A stretch of DNA of 64,000 nucleotides from Neocallimastix lanati (nom. inval.) (GCA_016946835.1 JACVTC010000005.1:215001-279000), one strand, 5' to 3'. Numbered from the stretch's first letter, positions 17,388 through 30,466 are shown. Numbers and translations are program-made. The notes: generated by a model not told the origin, from the sequence alone.

Positions 17388-17849
17388 ATTTTTAAATAAA
17401 AAATTTAATCAATATAATTAATACATTATAAATACCATTATATATAAATATTATTTTAAATAAATATTATTTTAAATAAATATTATTTTATATTATTATT
17501 ATTTTATATTATTATTATTTTATATTATTATTAATTTATATTATTATTAATTTATATTATTATTGTTATTATTAGATATATACAAAATAATGAATTCAAA
17601 AGTTATCCTTATGATACTAAAATTAAAAATGATTTTCCTGATCGTTATCTTAATTTAAAAAGATTTTTATGCATTGCAATACCTTTGATAATCATTATTA
17701 TTATCTGTATTATCATGGTCAAATTAAAAAAAATGGAAAAAAAAATAATTGAAAATGATGTTAAGACAGATGAATTCACTATTAAAATTGAAGATCGTAG
17801 TGAACTTTTAAAAAAAAAAATTCACACTGATAGTGGCGAAAATGAATAG
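13163..17849 (+). CDS. LRR type-I membrane protein C (15 exons, 452 aa)
   Basis: Exons: 13163-13335, 13693-13779, 13935-14000, 14219-14317, 14586-14651, 14909-14974, 15157-15222, 15468-15533, 15715-15780, 16023-16088, 16286-16351, 16549-16614, 16760-16825, 17121-17186, 17576-17849. All introns are phase 2; eleven exons are exactly 66 nt. The signal peptide and Cys cap match gene A. Two LRR flavours alternate: LxISxNELxGELIIPPNS and LDASNNxFNGxLNIxExT. The last exon carries a membrane span (FLCIAIPLIIIIIICIIMV) and a charged tail of about 40 residues absent from A. It has four more repeat exons than A, from duplication of a two-exon block. The start is the ATG shared with A, after 20 A. An upstream in-frame ATG at 13,121 would put poly-Lys before the signal peptide and is less likely. 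It is likely a surface receptor or adhesin; the ligand is unknown. Confidence 0.87.
14909..16351 (+). repeat. Triplicated two-exon LRR block (about 557 bp period) in gene C
   Basis: Exons 6+7, 8+9 and 10+11 with their introns form three tandem copies (starts 14,909; 15,468; 16,023). Copies 1 and 2 are almost identical even in introns, apart from AT and AAT run lengths. Copy 3 has several coding differences (for example CGC to CAC and CTGAATATAGGA to CTAAATATAGAA). Gene A has a single equivalent block (exons 6+7). Confidence 0.9.
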
Positions 17850-18004
17850 TGAACAAAATCATTAAGAGGGGATTAATAACATAATAAATAAAAAATAAGA
17901 ACTAAAATATTAAAAAATAAAAAATTAAAAAATAAAAAATAAAAAAATAATTTAATAATAAAAATAATAAAAATAAAAAATAAGATAAAAAATAAAATAA
18001 TAAT

Positions 18005-18041
<37 letters not shown>

Positions 18042-18835
18042 TTAATAATATTAATAATAATAATAAATAATAAGTAATATATATATGTTTGTAAAATAAA
18101 AATAGAAATAGAAATAGGAATAGAAAAAAAATAAAAATAAAAATAAAAATAAAAATTAAAAATCAGAAAATATCAATAAAATAATATTAAATAAAATACT
18201 AAAATACAATAAAAATAAAACAATGTAAGACGTTATTACATCATAAAAATTTTGCACTTCTGTTTTGAGCTGTATTAAATTCCGTAAAAACCTTTAGAGA
18301 GAAAATAATATATATATATATATTTAATTTAAAGTTTTTTTTTTAAAAAAAAAAAAGTAAAATAAATATTACATATATTAATATTTTATTTATTTTCATT
18401 TTTTTTTTTTTTTTTTTTTTTTTTATTATGTTTTATTTTATTTTTAATTTATTATTATGATTTAGAACTGAAACCTATCCTACAGAGAATGAATATTAAT
18501 GAAATTTATATTTTTATTATTTGCTCATTTATTTCTTTTTATTTTTTTTTTTATTTTTTTTTTTTTTTACATTAAGAAAGATCTTCTACATTTAAGAAAA
18601 TGTCATTGAATATTATTTATAATCATTATTCTCTTATACTCTAACATTATTAGTGACATTTAATCTTTATACTTCAGGATACGTTCAAACACAAAATTAA
18701 AATATTTTTCATATTATATATTATTACTGAAATATTATGAATTTTTACATTTGACTGAATTTTTTTTACATTTGGATACAATAAATTTGTTGTGTAACAT
18801 ATTTATAATTAATTTTTTAATGATTTAAAAAATTT
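17850..18835 (+). other. 3' flank of gene C and orphan LRR leader
   Basis: No gene seen. The start matches the flank after pseudogene B. From about 18,470 the sequence is nearly identical to 12,480-12,870, the beginning of the leader of gene C. The match stops near 18,830 within TTTTTTAATGATTTAAA, well before the position where an ATG would be. It looks like the truncated stub of a further unit. Confidence 0.7.
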
Positions 18836-20297
18836 TTTAATTTATATTATTTAAAGGAAATGTTTTTTCTTTTTTATTATTACTTTTTTCCGAATCCTCG
18901 GCATGGCACCAAATAATCTGGATGAGGTTTCTATCCTGTGATATAAAACAAATATGTGTAGTAACATATTTGTATATTTAATAATAATTATTAAATATTA
19001 AATTTATATCTTTTTGATAATAATTATTTTATTTTATTTTATTTTATTTCAATATGTATTATTATAATTATAATAATTATAATACTTTATTTCATATAAA
19101 ATTTATATAGTTCTATATATTAGAATATATAATTAATATATTACCTATTTCTTATAAATAGATTAAATTATTTATATTTGAAATAGGGAACTCTCTTGTA
19201 AAATTTTAGGAATTAGAATTATTATTTTAATTGTACGAATATTATAATTTTATTAATAAAATTTACTAAACTACAATTATTTAAAACCCACTGCTTATAA
19301 ATTATTGCACATTAAACTGCTTATAAATTATTGCACATTAAAGTCCCGCATATCACCTGGGATATCATGAGACCACACGTGATGTTCATAAGATTTCCCT
19401 CTTAATTCACCCAACCCTGATACTACACTTTGAGTTGAAGCATAGACCTTGATGATTGTAAAATTTCCAATCGCCAATGATTTCACCCACTAGGGAGGGG
19501 TTAATGATTCCGTTCTGATGTTCGTGGTCAATAGAGATATATGTAGGAACGTTAGGAATGCATCTCCGGGCAGTGTGTATAACGACGATTGTTATTGTAT
19601 TTTTTTGTTTAATTTTTGCTTTATGTTTTTATTATATTGTTATATTGGTTTATTATTATAAACCAAAACTACCACCTCCAATGAATCATTTTTCTTACCA
19701 AAATAAAAAAAAAAAAAAAAAATTTATTAGGTGGGATAAGATATATAATATAAATGTCTTGAATTTAAGAAAAAAAAAATTTATTAGGTGAAATAAGATA
19801 TATAATATAAATGTCTTGAATTTAAGAAAAAAAAATTTTATTAGGTGAGATAAGATATATAATATAAATGTCTTGAACTTAAGGAAAAAAAAAAAAAATT
19901 TTTTTTTTGTGATCCCAATGACTATTTGATATTCTTTTAGTGAGAAATTTGGGAAAGGAAGTAGCTTTCAGCATCAGATTGAATCGTTTGAAAAGCTCAT
20001 CAAACACTAACAAATTCCATTGTTACGGATCAATCGATTAACATCGTCAACAGAAAATCAGAAAAAGCAATGTTTAGAATAAGAATGTCCCGTAAAAATT
20101 TTTATTGTCTTCAATAGATAAATCACTTAGAGTATAAAAACAAATTAATCATTAAAAATTGGATTGAGATTCCAATGAATATACCAAAAATTGTTGACTT
20201 TGTACAATAGATTATACGAATCAATTTATTAAAAAATGTAACAAATTTAGGAAAAGAAAAAAAAATAATTAATAAATAATAAAGAATAATAATTTGA
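18836..20297. other. Unassigned low-AT segment with short tandem repeats
   Basis: No gene recognised. Stretches around 18,890-18,960, 19,290-19,620 and 19,910-20,230 are much less AT-rich than the surroundings and lack long homopolymers, like decayed transposon DNA. A 26-bp direct repeat (CTGCTTATAAATTATTGCAC...) lies at 19,291-19,342. Three copies of a ~58-bp unit (TTATTAGGTG...GTCTTGAA) lie at about 19,713-19,890. Short open readings exist, but none shows a family motif I can name. Its place upstream of a copia pol remnant makes an older 5' retroelement region possible. Confidence 0.45.
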
Positions 20298-20329
20298 TTA
20301 GATATATAATATTAATAATAAGTAAAAAA

Positions 20330-20816
20330 TTATATATATAGGTAATATTAAAATATCCAATAATAAATAATATATAAAAATAATAATAATAATAATAAGT
20401 AAAAAATAATATATAGGTAATATTAAAATATTAAATAATAAATAATATATAAAAATAATAATAATAATAATAAGTAAAAAATAATATATAGGTAATATTA
20501 AAATATTAAATAATAAATAATATATAAAAATAATAATAATAATAATAAGTAAAAAATAATATATAGGTAATATTAAAATATTAAACAATAAATAATATAT
20601 AAAAATAATAATAATAATAATAAGTAAAAAATAATATATAGGTAATATTAAAATATTAAATAATAAATAATATATAAAAATAATAATAATAATAATAAGT
20701 AAAAAATAATATATAGGTAATATTAAAATATTAAATAATAAATAATATATAAAAATAATAATAATAATAAGTAAAAAATAATATATAGGTAATATTAAAA
20801 TATTAAATAATAAATA

Positions 20817-20835
<19 letters not shown>
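20330..20835. repeat. 75-bp minisatellite, seven copies
   Basis: The anchor word ATATAGGTAATATTAAAATA recurs with GG at 20,341, 20,416, 20,491, 20,566, 20,641, 20,716 and 20,788, a 75-bp period (last step 72). The period is divisible by three, so the minus strand stays open for 186 codons with a 25-residue repeat of I/L/Y/F. I treat this as a by-product of the repeat, not a gene. Confidence 0.9.
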
Positions 20836-20848
<13 letters not shown>

Positions 20849-21191
20849 CGATTGACAATAATAATCAATATAATAAATAATAAATGACAAAAAAAAAAAA
20901 AAATCCCGAATCCTTGAAGGAAACTCGTCAAATAAACCAATAGAAACAAGAATGATTTTTACAACTCTGATCTAAGACCGTTACTATAATAACTCAACCC
21001 TCGTTCTCAAAACAGCTGAAAAGCAGTTCAGAGCATGAGACAATGTTGATAAAAAGAATGCAGAGGTTTCCTAAGTAATAAATAACATAAAAGGTAATAA
21101 TAATTGATTTAGTATAATATTAGTGATAAAAAAAAAAAAAAATCAGAAAAATAAATAATATTAATAATAAATTAAGTAATATTAATACATA

Positions 21192-21604
21192 CCCGATCCT
21201 AACGCAGAAACAAAATTTACAAAAGGAGAATACCGTAATGATAATAAAATATTTGTAATTAATATACCAGGACTTCAAGATGCTGAAGGAACCGATAGAA
21301 AATATTTGATTCAAATGGTTGATTATATTAAAAGTAATCCAGGATTACAAGGAATAACAAATGTTCTTAATTATCATCAACCGACATTACCTTTACATAT
21401 AAAAACACTGATTAGATTATTATGTAATATTTTTTCCTGATTCAAATTTTTGGACTCACGTTGCATTAATATGAACAAAATTTTATTTACTATCTGCCTC
21501 CAGAAGTTAGAACTCAAAGTTCAATAATTGTTAGTAAGTTTACGCCAAAAGTGTTAGATTTAGTTAAAATTTCAAATGGAGATAATTCTATTCAATATCA
21601 TTAA
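21192..21604 (+). pseudogene. AIG1-type GTPase fragment (pseudogene)
   Basis: In one frame the sequence reads NAETKFTKGEYRNDNKIFVI, then NIPGLQDAEGTDRKYLIQMV, then a segment with QGI. This resembles the Switch II/G3 region (DTPG-like) of AIG1/GIMAP-type GTPases. After a stop at about 21,438, a frame change gives SNFWTHVALI, the family's characteristic strand (HVA...), followed by another stop and YYLPPEVRTQSS. The G1 P-loop is not found upstream. The copy is 5'-truncated, frameshifted and abuts the copia remnant, so it cannot function. The assignment rests on motif resemblance. Confidence 0.6.
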
Positions 21605-23640
21605 TCAGCAAGCCAAAAAAGAAGATTAACTCAAGCAATAAAACAATAAACACTATTCCTTTTAAACACAAGCTGATTCATCCTAAACTTCCAGATAGTA
21701 AAAAAATTAAAACCATCCATGAATGAATCGTGTAAAAGACCCAGAAATTCTTTATTTTCCTGATAACAACAAAAAAAATACAAGATTTCTTTTGACAACG
21801 TTGAACCTTCTAAAGGCTGTTTAATTGAAACACCTTTTACTTATAGGCAAGCCATTTCTCGATCTGATAAAGATCAATGAATAGAAGCAATGAATTCCGA
21901 ATTACAAAATTTTCTATGATAACAAAACTATGACCTTTGCTAAAAAGCTTCCTAATAGTATTAAATCAACAACTACCAAAGTGGAGTTTAGTTTATACTC
22001 TCAAGAAGGATGGAAATGGTAATATTTTTAAAACACAAGGCTCGTCTCGTTGCTCGTGGTTTCACACAGAAAAAAAGGGTATAGACTATGACTTATAACA
22101 TACTCACCTACTCTTAGTATCCGACAGTTTAAAAAATTAATTATTGCTCTGTCATCAAAATTTCAACTGAGACTTAATGCAGCTTGACATTAAAGCCGTT
22201 TATTTTAACGCTCCATTAGACAAAGACATATATGTCACCATCCCACCTGGTGATGTAAACTCTGGTAAAAGGATACTGGCTTCTAAGAAAAGCTTTATAT
22301 GGCTTGAAACAATCAGGTCATCAATGGAACATCCACTTTACAAACCTTCTCAAAAATAATGGTTTCATTCAACTAACTTCTGAACCATGTATTTTTGTAA
22401 AAAAAAAAAAAAAAAAAAAAAAGGAGGAAGGAAAATCTGTGTGTATTACAGATATTTACGTGGATGATATATTAATAACAGGAATTAAATATCATATAAA
22501 CAAAACTATTAAAAAGATTAAGAAAAATTTTAAAGTTTCAAAATGCGGTGAAGCAGATTACATTTTAGGAATTAATATCGAAAAGGAATGTTCAAATTAT
22601 TTAATTTCTCAAACTCAGCTTATAAAGGATTTACTACAAAAAAATTTAACATAGACAATATTAGAAAAGCAAAAACTCCTTACTTAACAGTAACAAAATC
22701 AATGAAAAATGATATTAAATTTGATAAAACAATATTTAAAAGCGCCGTTGGATCTTATCTTTGATCTATCTCTTAAGATGTATACGTCCTGATATTACCT
22801 TTGCCGTTGGAAAAGTTGCTAGAAATTCTGAGAATCCAACTAGAGCTAACTGGAAAATAGTAATTAATCCTATTAAAATACTTAAACTATACTAAACATT
22901 ATAAAATTAAATAATAAGGACAAGGAAATATTATTGCCTGCACTCATGCAGATTTTGCTGGAGACCCAAAAGATAGGAAATCTACCTCAAGCTATAAAAT
23001 ATTAATGAACAATGATCCAATATGTTGGCAATCTAAAAAAAAAAAAAAAAACAATAGTTGAGACATCTACCACTGAGGCTGAATATATTGCTACCGCTGA
23101 ATGTACTAAAAAGGTTTTATGGATTAGAAATATATTATATGAGTTATTCAATATTAAAAAACTAATATAAATATTTACTGACAACTTAGCAAGTAAAACA
23201 ACTGTAGAAAACGGTGAACTCAACAATAAATTAAAAACACATAGAAATAAAATTTTACTTCAATAAAGACAATATTAAAAATAACAGAATAAATTTAAAT
23301 TATATCAATACCGAAAAAATTGTTAGCCGACCCATTAACAAAAGAATTTAATGGACCAAAAATGACAAAGTTTACAGATCAAATCTTTAACAAGCAAACA
23401 TTCTAATCTGAGGGGGAATGTTAGAATATTGAAATCTATTATATATATGTGTTTATTTAATTTTAGTTGTGTAAAATATATTAAATCATTTCATTATTAA
23501 AATTATTCTCGTTATTTAATTTATTTCATTATATTTGAAATATATTATGTTATTAACATATAAAGATTTTCATTATATAATTAATGAGTCATATTTAGTA
23601 TAAATATCATGTATTTTTCAAATTGTAAATCGATAGTTAA
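21605..23640 (+). mobile_element. Ty1/copia retrotransposon remnant: RT, RNase H, PPT, partial 3' LTR
   Basis: Copia pol order is clear across three frames. The RT start is near 21,990 (KWSLVYTLKKDGNGNIFKHK, ARLVARGFTQKKGIDYDLTY), followed by LDIKAVYFNAPLDKDIYV (22,183 on), then LLRKALYGLKQSGHQWN. The catalytic YVDDILITG (about 22,458) follows, and RNase H starts with HADFAGDPKDRKSTSSY (near 22,945), with TTEAEYIA downstream. It ends with LLADPLTKEF. At least eight frameshifts or stops kill it. Two A-runs of 24 and 17 nt interrupt the frame (22,399 and 23,035). A polypurine tract GAGGGGGAA (23,410-23,418) is followed by TGTTAGAATATTG, the presumed start of the 3' LTR, interrupted at 23,640 by another solo LTR. 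No 5' LTR, gag or convincing integrase was found. Confidence 0.9.
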
Positions 23641-24192
23641 TGATAAAAAATGAAATATTCAAACCTTAATTAATATAATAAAAAATTAGTTTTCAAACAT
23701 AAATTAATGTCATAAATCAAATTTAAATCTAATGATTTTATAACAATTTCAATATGAGGCCTGATTTCTAATTATTATTTATATTTATAATTAATAATAA
23801 ATCTTATAACATAAATCAATACTTTTAATTATACTCTTATTATTTCATATTTATATTTATATAGTTATTAAATATTTCCTTAAATAATAATTATTAATAT
23901 TTATATTCATTTAATAGCTTATTTTAATCACAAGAAAAATTAAATAAATAGTTAATTATAACTAAATAACATAAAAATAAAGCAATTCTCCGAATTAAGA
24001 GATGTGTACTGTTGTGTACTGTTGTGTTGTGTAATGTTAAGTTAATTTGTTATTAAAAGTATAAGAAAGTTGTTAGATTACTTTTAAATATATGTAATCT
24101 CAATAATAAAATTAAATAAATAAATAATAAATTAATAAATTTAATAAATAAATCCCAGCAAAAGTACATCGAAACTTTTGAGTTGTATATCA
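23641..24192 (+). mobile_element. Solo LTR (552 bp) nested in the copia remnant, 4-bp TSD
   Basis: It begins TGATAAAAAATGAAATATTC, ends GAGTTGTATATCA, and is flanked by TTAA on both sides (23,637-23,640 and 24,193-24,196). It is the same family as 1,892-2,451 but in opposite orientation. The family differs from the copia LTR that starts at 23,419. It lies in the presumed copia 3' LTR, so it inserted later. Confidence 0.85.
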
Positions 24193-24196
24193 TTAA

Positions 24197-26842
24197 CTCA
24201 TTTAAATAATTATTCATATTAATAAATAAATAAACTTTAATTAATAATAAAATATTTTATAAAAACTATTATTTTTATCAATTACTTAATATTTTTAATA
24301 TGTATTTATTAATATTTATTAATTTTTATTTATTATTTTATTTTTTTTAATTTTTTTTTATTTTTTTTTATTTTTTATTTGTTGTGTGGTTTCTATCTCA
24401 CAAATTTTCTTCTTTTTCCGTTATAAAATGTTGTAAAAAAAAAAAAAAAAAAAAAATTTGATGGGAAAAATTCAATTAAAACTTTAATTCTATTCTATTT
24501 AAATATTATATATTATACTTTATATACAATATAATAAAATATACTTTATAAATAATATACTTGATTTATTTATTTATTATTTTTATTCATTTATTATTCA
24601 TTTATTAATTAATTAATTAATTAATTAATTATTTATTTATTTATTTATTATTTATTTATTTATTACTTATTTATTTATTTATTAATTTATTTATTTATAT
24701 ATTTATATATTTTTTATTTATACAAAGAAAGATAAAGATAAAGATGGGCGTTTTATTGGTCAATTAAATATTAATATGTTTATACATTAAATATAATTAT
24801 ATAAAATATTTGTATCAAATAAGGTAATACATGTATACATCATTTAATTTATACATATAAAGAAATTGTGTCAAATATGTTTTATATAGATTAGTATTTA
24901 ATATTATTTACCTCTTTAAATATACTACAATATATTGAACTATAATATATTATTAAATAAGTTTATTTTTATTTATTTATTTTTTTTTTTAGTACAAATT
25001 GGAAAATTTAATAGAAATTATATTTTAAAGAAAAAAATATTAATTAATTATTTAATTAATTAATTAATTAATTAATTTTATTATAATTTAAAGTTTTAAA
25101 AAATAATGCGGTCAAATTTTTGATTTGATTTAAAAGTTTTTTTTCAAAATTGAAATTTTTTTTTCAATTAAAAATGATTTATTTAATTATTTAATTATTT
25201 AATTATTTAATTATTTAAAAGATGGTTAACAATTTATTTTAATTTTTTTATTTATTTTATAGAGTTAATATTATTTTGTAGGATAAATTAATATGATTTG
25301 TTATTAGTTATTAGCTGTATTATTATTTGTTACCATTAACTTTATAATTATAATTATTATAATTATTTCTCATGCTCTTAATTATTTTAATTCTTTTTTT
25401 TATTTTATTTTATTTTTTAAAAAATAAATTATTTTAGTCTCTCTTTAAATAATGGATGACACTAATTTATAACTATTAAAAAAGAAGAAAAAAATAAAAA
25501 AAAAAGTCTTTTATACTATTATTATCTTTTAATACAAAAGTAATCTATGGAATTATTTATAACTTTTTTTTTTAATTAATTTTTAATTTTTTTTTTTTTT
25601 TTTTTTTATTTTTAAGTCTTTAGTTTCAACTTTTTAATTTTATATTTATATTTATATATCATACAATAATTAAAAGAAAAAAAAATAGAAGAAGGGGAAC
25701 CAATAATAATAATAATGAAAGAAAGAAAAACAGAAAAAATAATAATAATAAATAGTAATTAATAATAAGAATTAATAATAATAAAATAATAATAATAATA
25801 ATAATGAATAGTTTAATGGATGGATAGACTAATTTTACGATCGTATTGAAGTTTCCCAACAAACGGTTAAACCTTAAATAATAATAAAAAAAATGTAAAA
25901 ACAACCAAAATAAAATAAAATAAGATAAAATAAAATAAATAGTAGAAATATAAATATAAAGTACAGGTGGAATAAAATAAAATAAAATAAAAATAAAAAT
26001 AAAAATAAAATAAAGAAAATGAGAGAAAGAGAGTGAGTGAATGAGAGTAAGTAAGTGAGTGAGAGTAAGTGAGTGAGTGAGTGAGAGTGAGGGAGTGAGA
26101 GTGCGTGTGTGTGTGTTGGTGTGTGTGTGTGAATGAAAATTTAAATGAAGTAAAATTTAATAAATTTTAATTTATTTCAAATTTTCAAATTTTCAAATAA
26201 TAATGATATTTTTAGATTTTTTAAATTTTTTAAATTTTTTTAATAAATTGACAGATTTAATTATTCCTTGAAACTAATTAATAATTTATTTAATTTTACT
26301 TTTTTTTCATTTCACTTCATTTTATTTTAATTTTCAAATGAAATTATATATATATATATATAATAAAAAAAAAAAAATTTTGAATGAAAAAGAAAATTGA
26401 AAAATTGGATTCTCTTTGTCTATTTGTCTATATGGTTTATATTATATATAATTGAAAAGAAAATCTTCTTTTATATCTATTTATATATATGTTTATTTCT
26501 ATATCTATATCTATTTCTATATTTATATCTATATCTATATCTATTTCTATATCTATTTCTATATCTATATATAAATATTTTACAAATAAAAGTAAAAAAA
26601 TATAATCCTTCATTTGAAGAACTATTTAAATATTGATGTCAACTTTTAGCCATTTATATTTACCATATTTTTTTTTTTTACTAAATAGTATATATATATA
26701 TACTTAAATAGTTTTACAAATTTATTATATCTAATTATCTATTCATTAATACTTATATAAATTTATAATTTTTATTTTATTTTATTTTTATTTTATTCTA
26801 TTTAAATAAAAATAAAAATTAAAAAATCTTTAACAAATTCGT

Positions 26843-26883
<41 letters not shown>

Positions 26884-27666
26884 AAATAATAAATTGTTTG
26901 AAACAATTTTTTCCAAAAAAAAATAAAAAAAATAAAAATAAAAAAATGAATAAAAATTTTAACCATTAAAATTTTTACTGATCAAATGGATCAACTAACC
27001 TTAAAACTATAAACAAAAAAAATATATTTATATATATATTATAAAGAATAAAAAAAAAATTAAATATTAATTCTATAATATTTAATATTTAATATTTTAT
27101 CAAATTTTAATTATTAGTTTTTATGAAATATTAAAAATTTATTGACCATCATTTAATAAATTATTTAAACTAATGAAAATGAAGTTTTTACCATAATTTT
27201 TTTTATTTTTATTTTTGTTTTAAAAAAAGTTTTAGAGAAGAAATTGAATTGATTTAATAAATTTATTTATCTTTTTATCTCTCTCTCTCTCTCTCCCTTT
27301 TATTCATAATTTATTAATATTCATTTTATTCATTATTTATTCATTATTCATTTTATTCATTATTTATTATTATTCATTTTATTCATTATTTATTATTATT
27401 CATTTTATTCATTATTCATTTTATATAGTAATAAAGAATATATATAAACATATATATATATTTTTTTTATTTTTATTTCTCTATTGACTTGTTTCTTGTC
27501 TAACAAAGTTATTTAACAAAATTAAAAATATAAAAAATAATAATAAAATAAAATAAAATAAAATAAAATATATTATATATAATATATATAATATATTAAA
27601 TCAAATCTATAAAAAAAAAAAATATAATAAATATAATAAATATATAATAAAATTTTTTAATTATTT

Positions 27667-27733
<67 letters not shown>

Positions 27734-29765
27734 TTATAAAACGGTTAAAAAATTTTTTTTATTTTTTGACCTATTAAATTTAAATTTATTAAATTTTAGT
27801 GATGAATATAAAAAAATATATAAATATAAATAATATATGAATAATATATAAATAATATATAAATAATATATATTTACTTTAAACTTTATTTATTCATAAA
27901 AAATTAAATTTTTGAAATTAATTTATATTTAATTTTACTTTTAATTTATTTTTAATATAAAATTAGTTTATTTAAAAAAAACTTTAATAAATAAATAAAT
28001 TAATTAGTAAGATGTGCCGTAAAAAAATTAAGATGAAAAACCAAAAAAAAAAAATAAGAATTAATATAAAAAATATGAATTTCATTTATTACTAAGAAAT
28101 AAAGTTTAAATTTAATAAAATATAAAAATTTTAATTATAAAAAATAAATTTAAATAAAAATTAAAAAGAATATTAAAAATAAAAAATTAAAAAAATTAAA
28201 TTAAAAAATTAAAAAAATTAAATTAAAAAAAATACGAATAAAAATGAAAAATAATTTGTTTTATATTTGGATAAAAAAAAGAGAGAAAATAAAAGAAAAA
28301 AAAAAACAGCAAAAAACTAAAAATAAAAGAAAAGAAGAGGAAATCATTTTTATGGTTATTAAATAAAGGAATATATGCTTTAACTGGATAAAAATAAGTT
28401 TAACTAAAATGATTTGAAATTTGAAATAATTTTATTTAAAATAAAATTAATATCAATATATATAAATAAATAATAATAATATAGAAATAATTAATAATAA
28501 TGATATAGAAATGAATAATTAATAATAAATTTTTTGATAAATAAATAAATCATTGATAATAAAATAAAAATAAAAAATAAAAAAAAATTTTTTTTCATAT
28601 ATTTATTTATATTAATAATTTATTATCTAAATTAAATTTTTTGTAATGAAATGAATTAAAAATTTTATTTTATTGAAAAAAAAAAAAAATTTGTTAATCT
28701 TTTCAATTTATTCAATTATATTTAATATTCTATATATATAATTTATTATTTATTATTTATTATTTATTACTTATTATATATATTTATATATTATATATAT
28801 TTTTATATATTTTATATATTTTATATTTTATATTTTATATATTTTAATTTAATTTATATTTAATTTAATTTGTTATAACAAAAAAAAAAAGGAACCATTA
28901 AATAAATAATTAAATAATTAAATAATAATTAAATAAATAATATTTAAATAATAATAAAAAGTATATAAATATTTAAGAAAAGTACCAAAAAAAATTTTTT
29001 ATATTATTTTTTCTTTTTTTTAAATTTTTAATAAAGAAAAAATTATTACAAAAATAAAATAGAATAAATTTAGTATAGATAGGAAATTAAAAAAAAAAGA
29101 ATTAAAAGAATTAAAAAATATAAAAGAAAAGTATTCTTAAAAATATCAATATATTTTTCTTATTCTTTTTTTTTTTTTTTTTTTTATCTATATATTTTTT
29201 TATTTAAATATATATTATATAATAAATGAAATAATATAATATATATGTGTTTAATAATTATAATTACAATATAATATAATAAAAATCAGAAAAACATTAT
29301 TGTCTTTCTAAAATTAAAAGAGAAAAAAATAATTTAAAACACTTAATAGTAATAGCAGTTAAGAAATAAAATTGCTTATAAAAATAGATTATAAATATAT
29401 ATTAAATAAAACAATTATATAATTATAATTTATTTCTTCTATATAATAAATGAAAATTTATATATATATAAATAAAGTTAAAAAATATAAAACCAAAATA
29501 ATATAAAGACTACATTTTAAAAAATTAAGTGTTAACAAAAAAAAAGTCAGTAATAAAATAACAATAACAAAAAAATAAAAATAAAAATAAAAATAAAAAT
29601 AAGTAAAGTCAAAAAAAAAAAAAAAAAAAATAAATATATAATTTAAGAATAACAATATAATATATATAAAATAAAATAGAAAATTAAAAAAAAAAATTTT
29701 TTTATACTTAAACAGTAATAATATAAAATAATATAATATAATAAATTCTTTTTGAGATTAAAGAA

Positions 29766-29766
<1 letters not shown>
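24197..29766. other. Gene-poor AT spacer
   Basis: No convincing gene in 5.6 kb. It holds AATT/TTTA runs (24,600-24,700 and 27,660-27,735), a GAGT/GTGAGA purine-rich tract passing into (GT)n (26,030-26,130), CTATAT repeats (26,490-26,575) and CATTTTATTCATTATT repeats (27,300-27,425). Open readings at 25,659 and 26,397 are low-complexity. Some of the region may be the remaining copia LTR, but I could not locate its end. Confidence 0.6.
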
Positions 29767-29815
<49 letters not shown>

Positions 29816-29818
29816 AAA

Positions 29819-30466
29819 ATGAATATCTTAAAATATATACTTTTATTAGTTTGGGTAATTTTCATTCAATTCAGTAAGGCTGAAGAAGCTACAGATGAAG
29901 ATTATATAGCTGTAGTAGATAAATTTCTTCTAGAAAAATATAATGTTGCCCTTGATTATAAATTTAGAGTGGTCATTGATAACGTGGTCTACGTTTATTT
30001 AGATGAAATATCTAATAATATTCCTCTTCGTTACTTAGATTCTACTTTTATGATTGATAAGGAAACAAAAGAAATCATTTATTCTAATTTAAGAGTTAAA
30101 ACTGATGTTTCTGAAAGATATGTTGATGATGAACCACTTTCCATAGAAGAAATTCCAGAATTCCTTAATCAATTAAACTATAATGGAGAATATGAAATTG
30201 ATGGTGACAGTGTTGAAGTTGTACCAAAAAAGAAGTTTAATAACTATTATGATATTGAAAATGTTCCATTTTTATTAATTGAACAGGATAATATAAATAC
30301 TATTGAAGTTGAAAAAGTATACGAACCTATCACTAAAAATAATTCAGGTAATATTTTTGAATTAGCTTATTACATCAACTATACTGATGACCATGATAAT
30401 ACCTACAGCATTATATTATTTGCTTATACAAGAATTGTAAAGAAAATTACCAAAAATGGTTATTAA
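29819..30466 (+). CDS. Secreted acidic protein of unknown function (215 aa)
   Basis: A single uninterrupted ORF begins with a signal peptide (MNILKYILLLVWVIFIQF, then SKA, probable cleavage before EEATDED). The mature part is acidic, has no cysteine, and carries potential N-glycosylation sites (NNS, NYT) near residues 174 and 187. Its pattern of alternating strands (FRVVIDNVVYVYLDEI, VEVVPKKKF, YSIILFAYTRIV) suggests a beta-rich fold. No domain is recognised. The ATG lies 7 nt after a ~45-A run flanked by AAGAACAAAA on both sides. Base composition is clearly less AT-rich than the spacer, supporting a real gene. No LRR or ankyrin relation is seen. Confidence 0.75.
   Translation: MNILKYILLLVWVIFIQFSKAEEATDEDYIAVVDKFLLEKYNVALDYKFRVVIDNVVYVYLDEISNNIPLRYLDSTFMIDKETKEIIYSNLRVKTDVSERYVDDEPLSIEEIPEFLNQLNYNGEYEIDGDSVEVVPKKKFNNYYDIENVPFLLIEQDNINTIEVEKVYEPITKNNSGNIFELAYYINYTDDHDNTYSIILFAYTRIVKKITKNGY

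Noticed and set aside
19558-19791. 77-codon ORF with an N-terminal hydrophobic segment
   Set aside because: The second half is a tandem repeat with A-runs and there is no motif. It could be a relic, but it cannot be supported as a gene.
20298-20858. 186-codon minus-strand ORF that looks like a multi-span membrane protein
   Set aside because: The 75-bp minisatellite period is divisible by three, so the frame stays open by default; composition is only I/L/Y/F/N.
23419-24192. Reading 23,419-24,192 as one copia 3' LTR
   Set aside because: The 23,641-24,192 part recurs alone at 1,892-2,451 with its own ends and target duplications, so it is a separate nested solo LTR.
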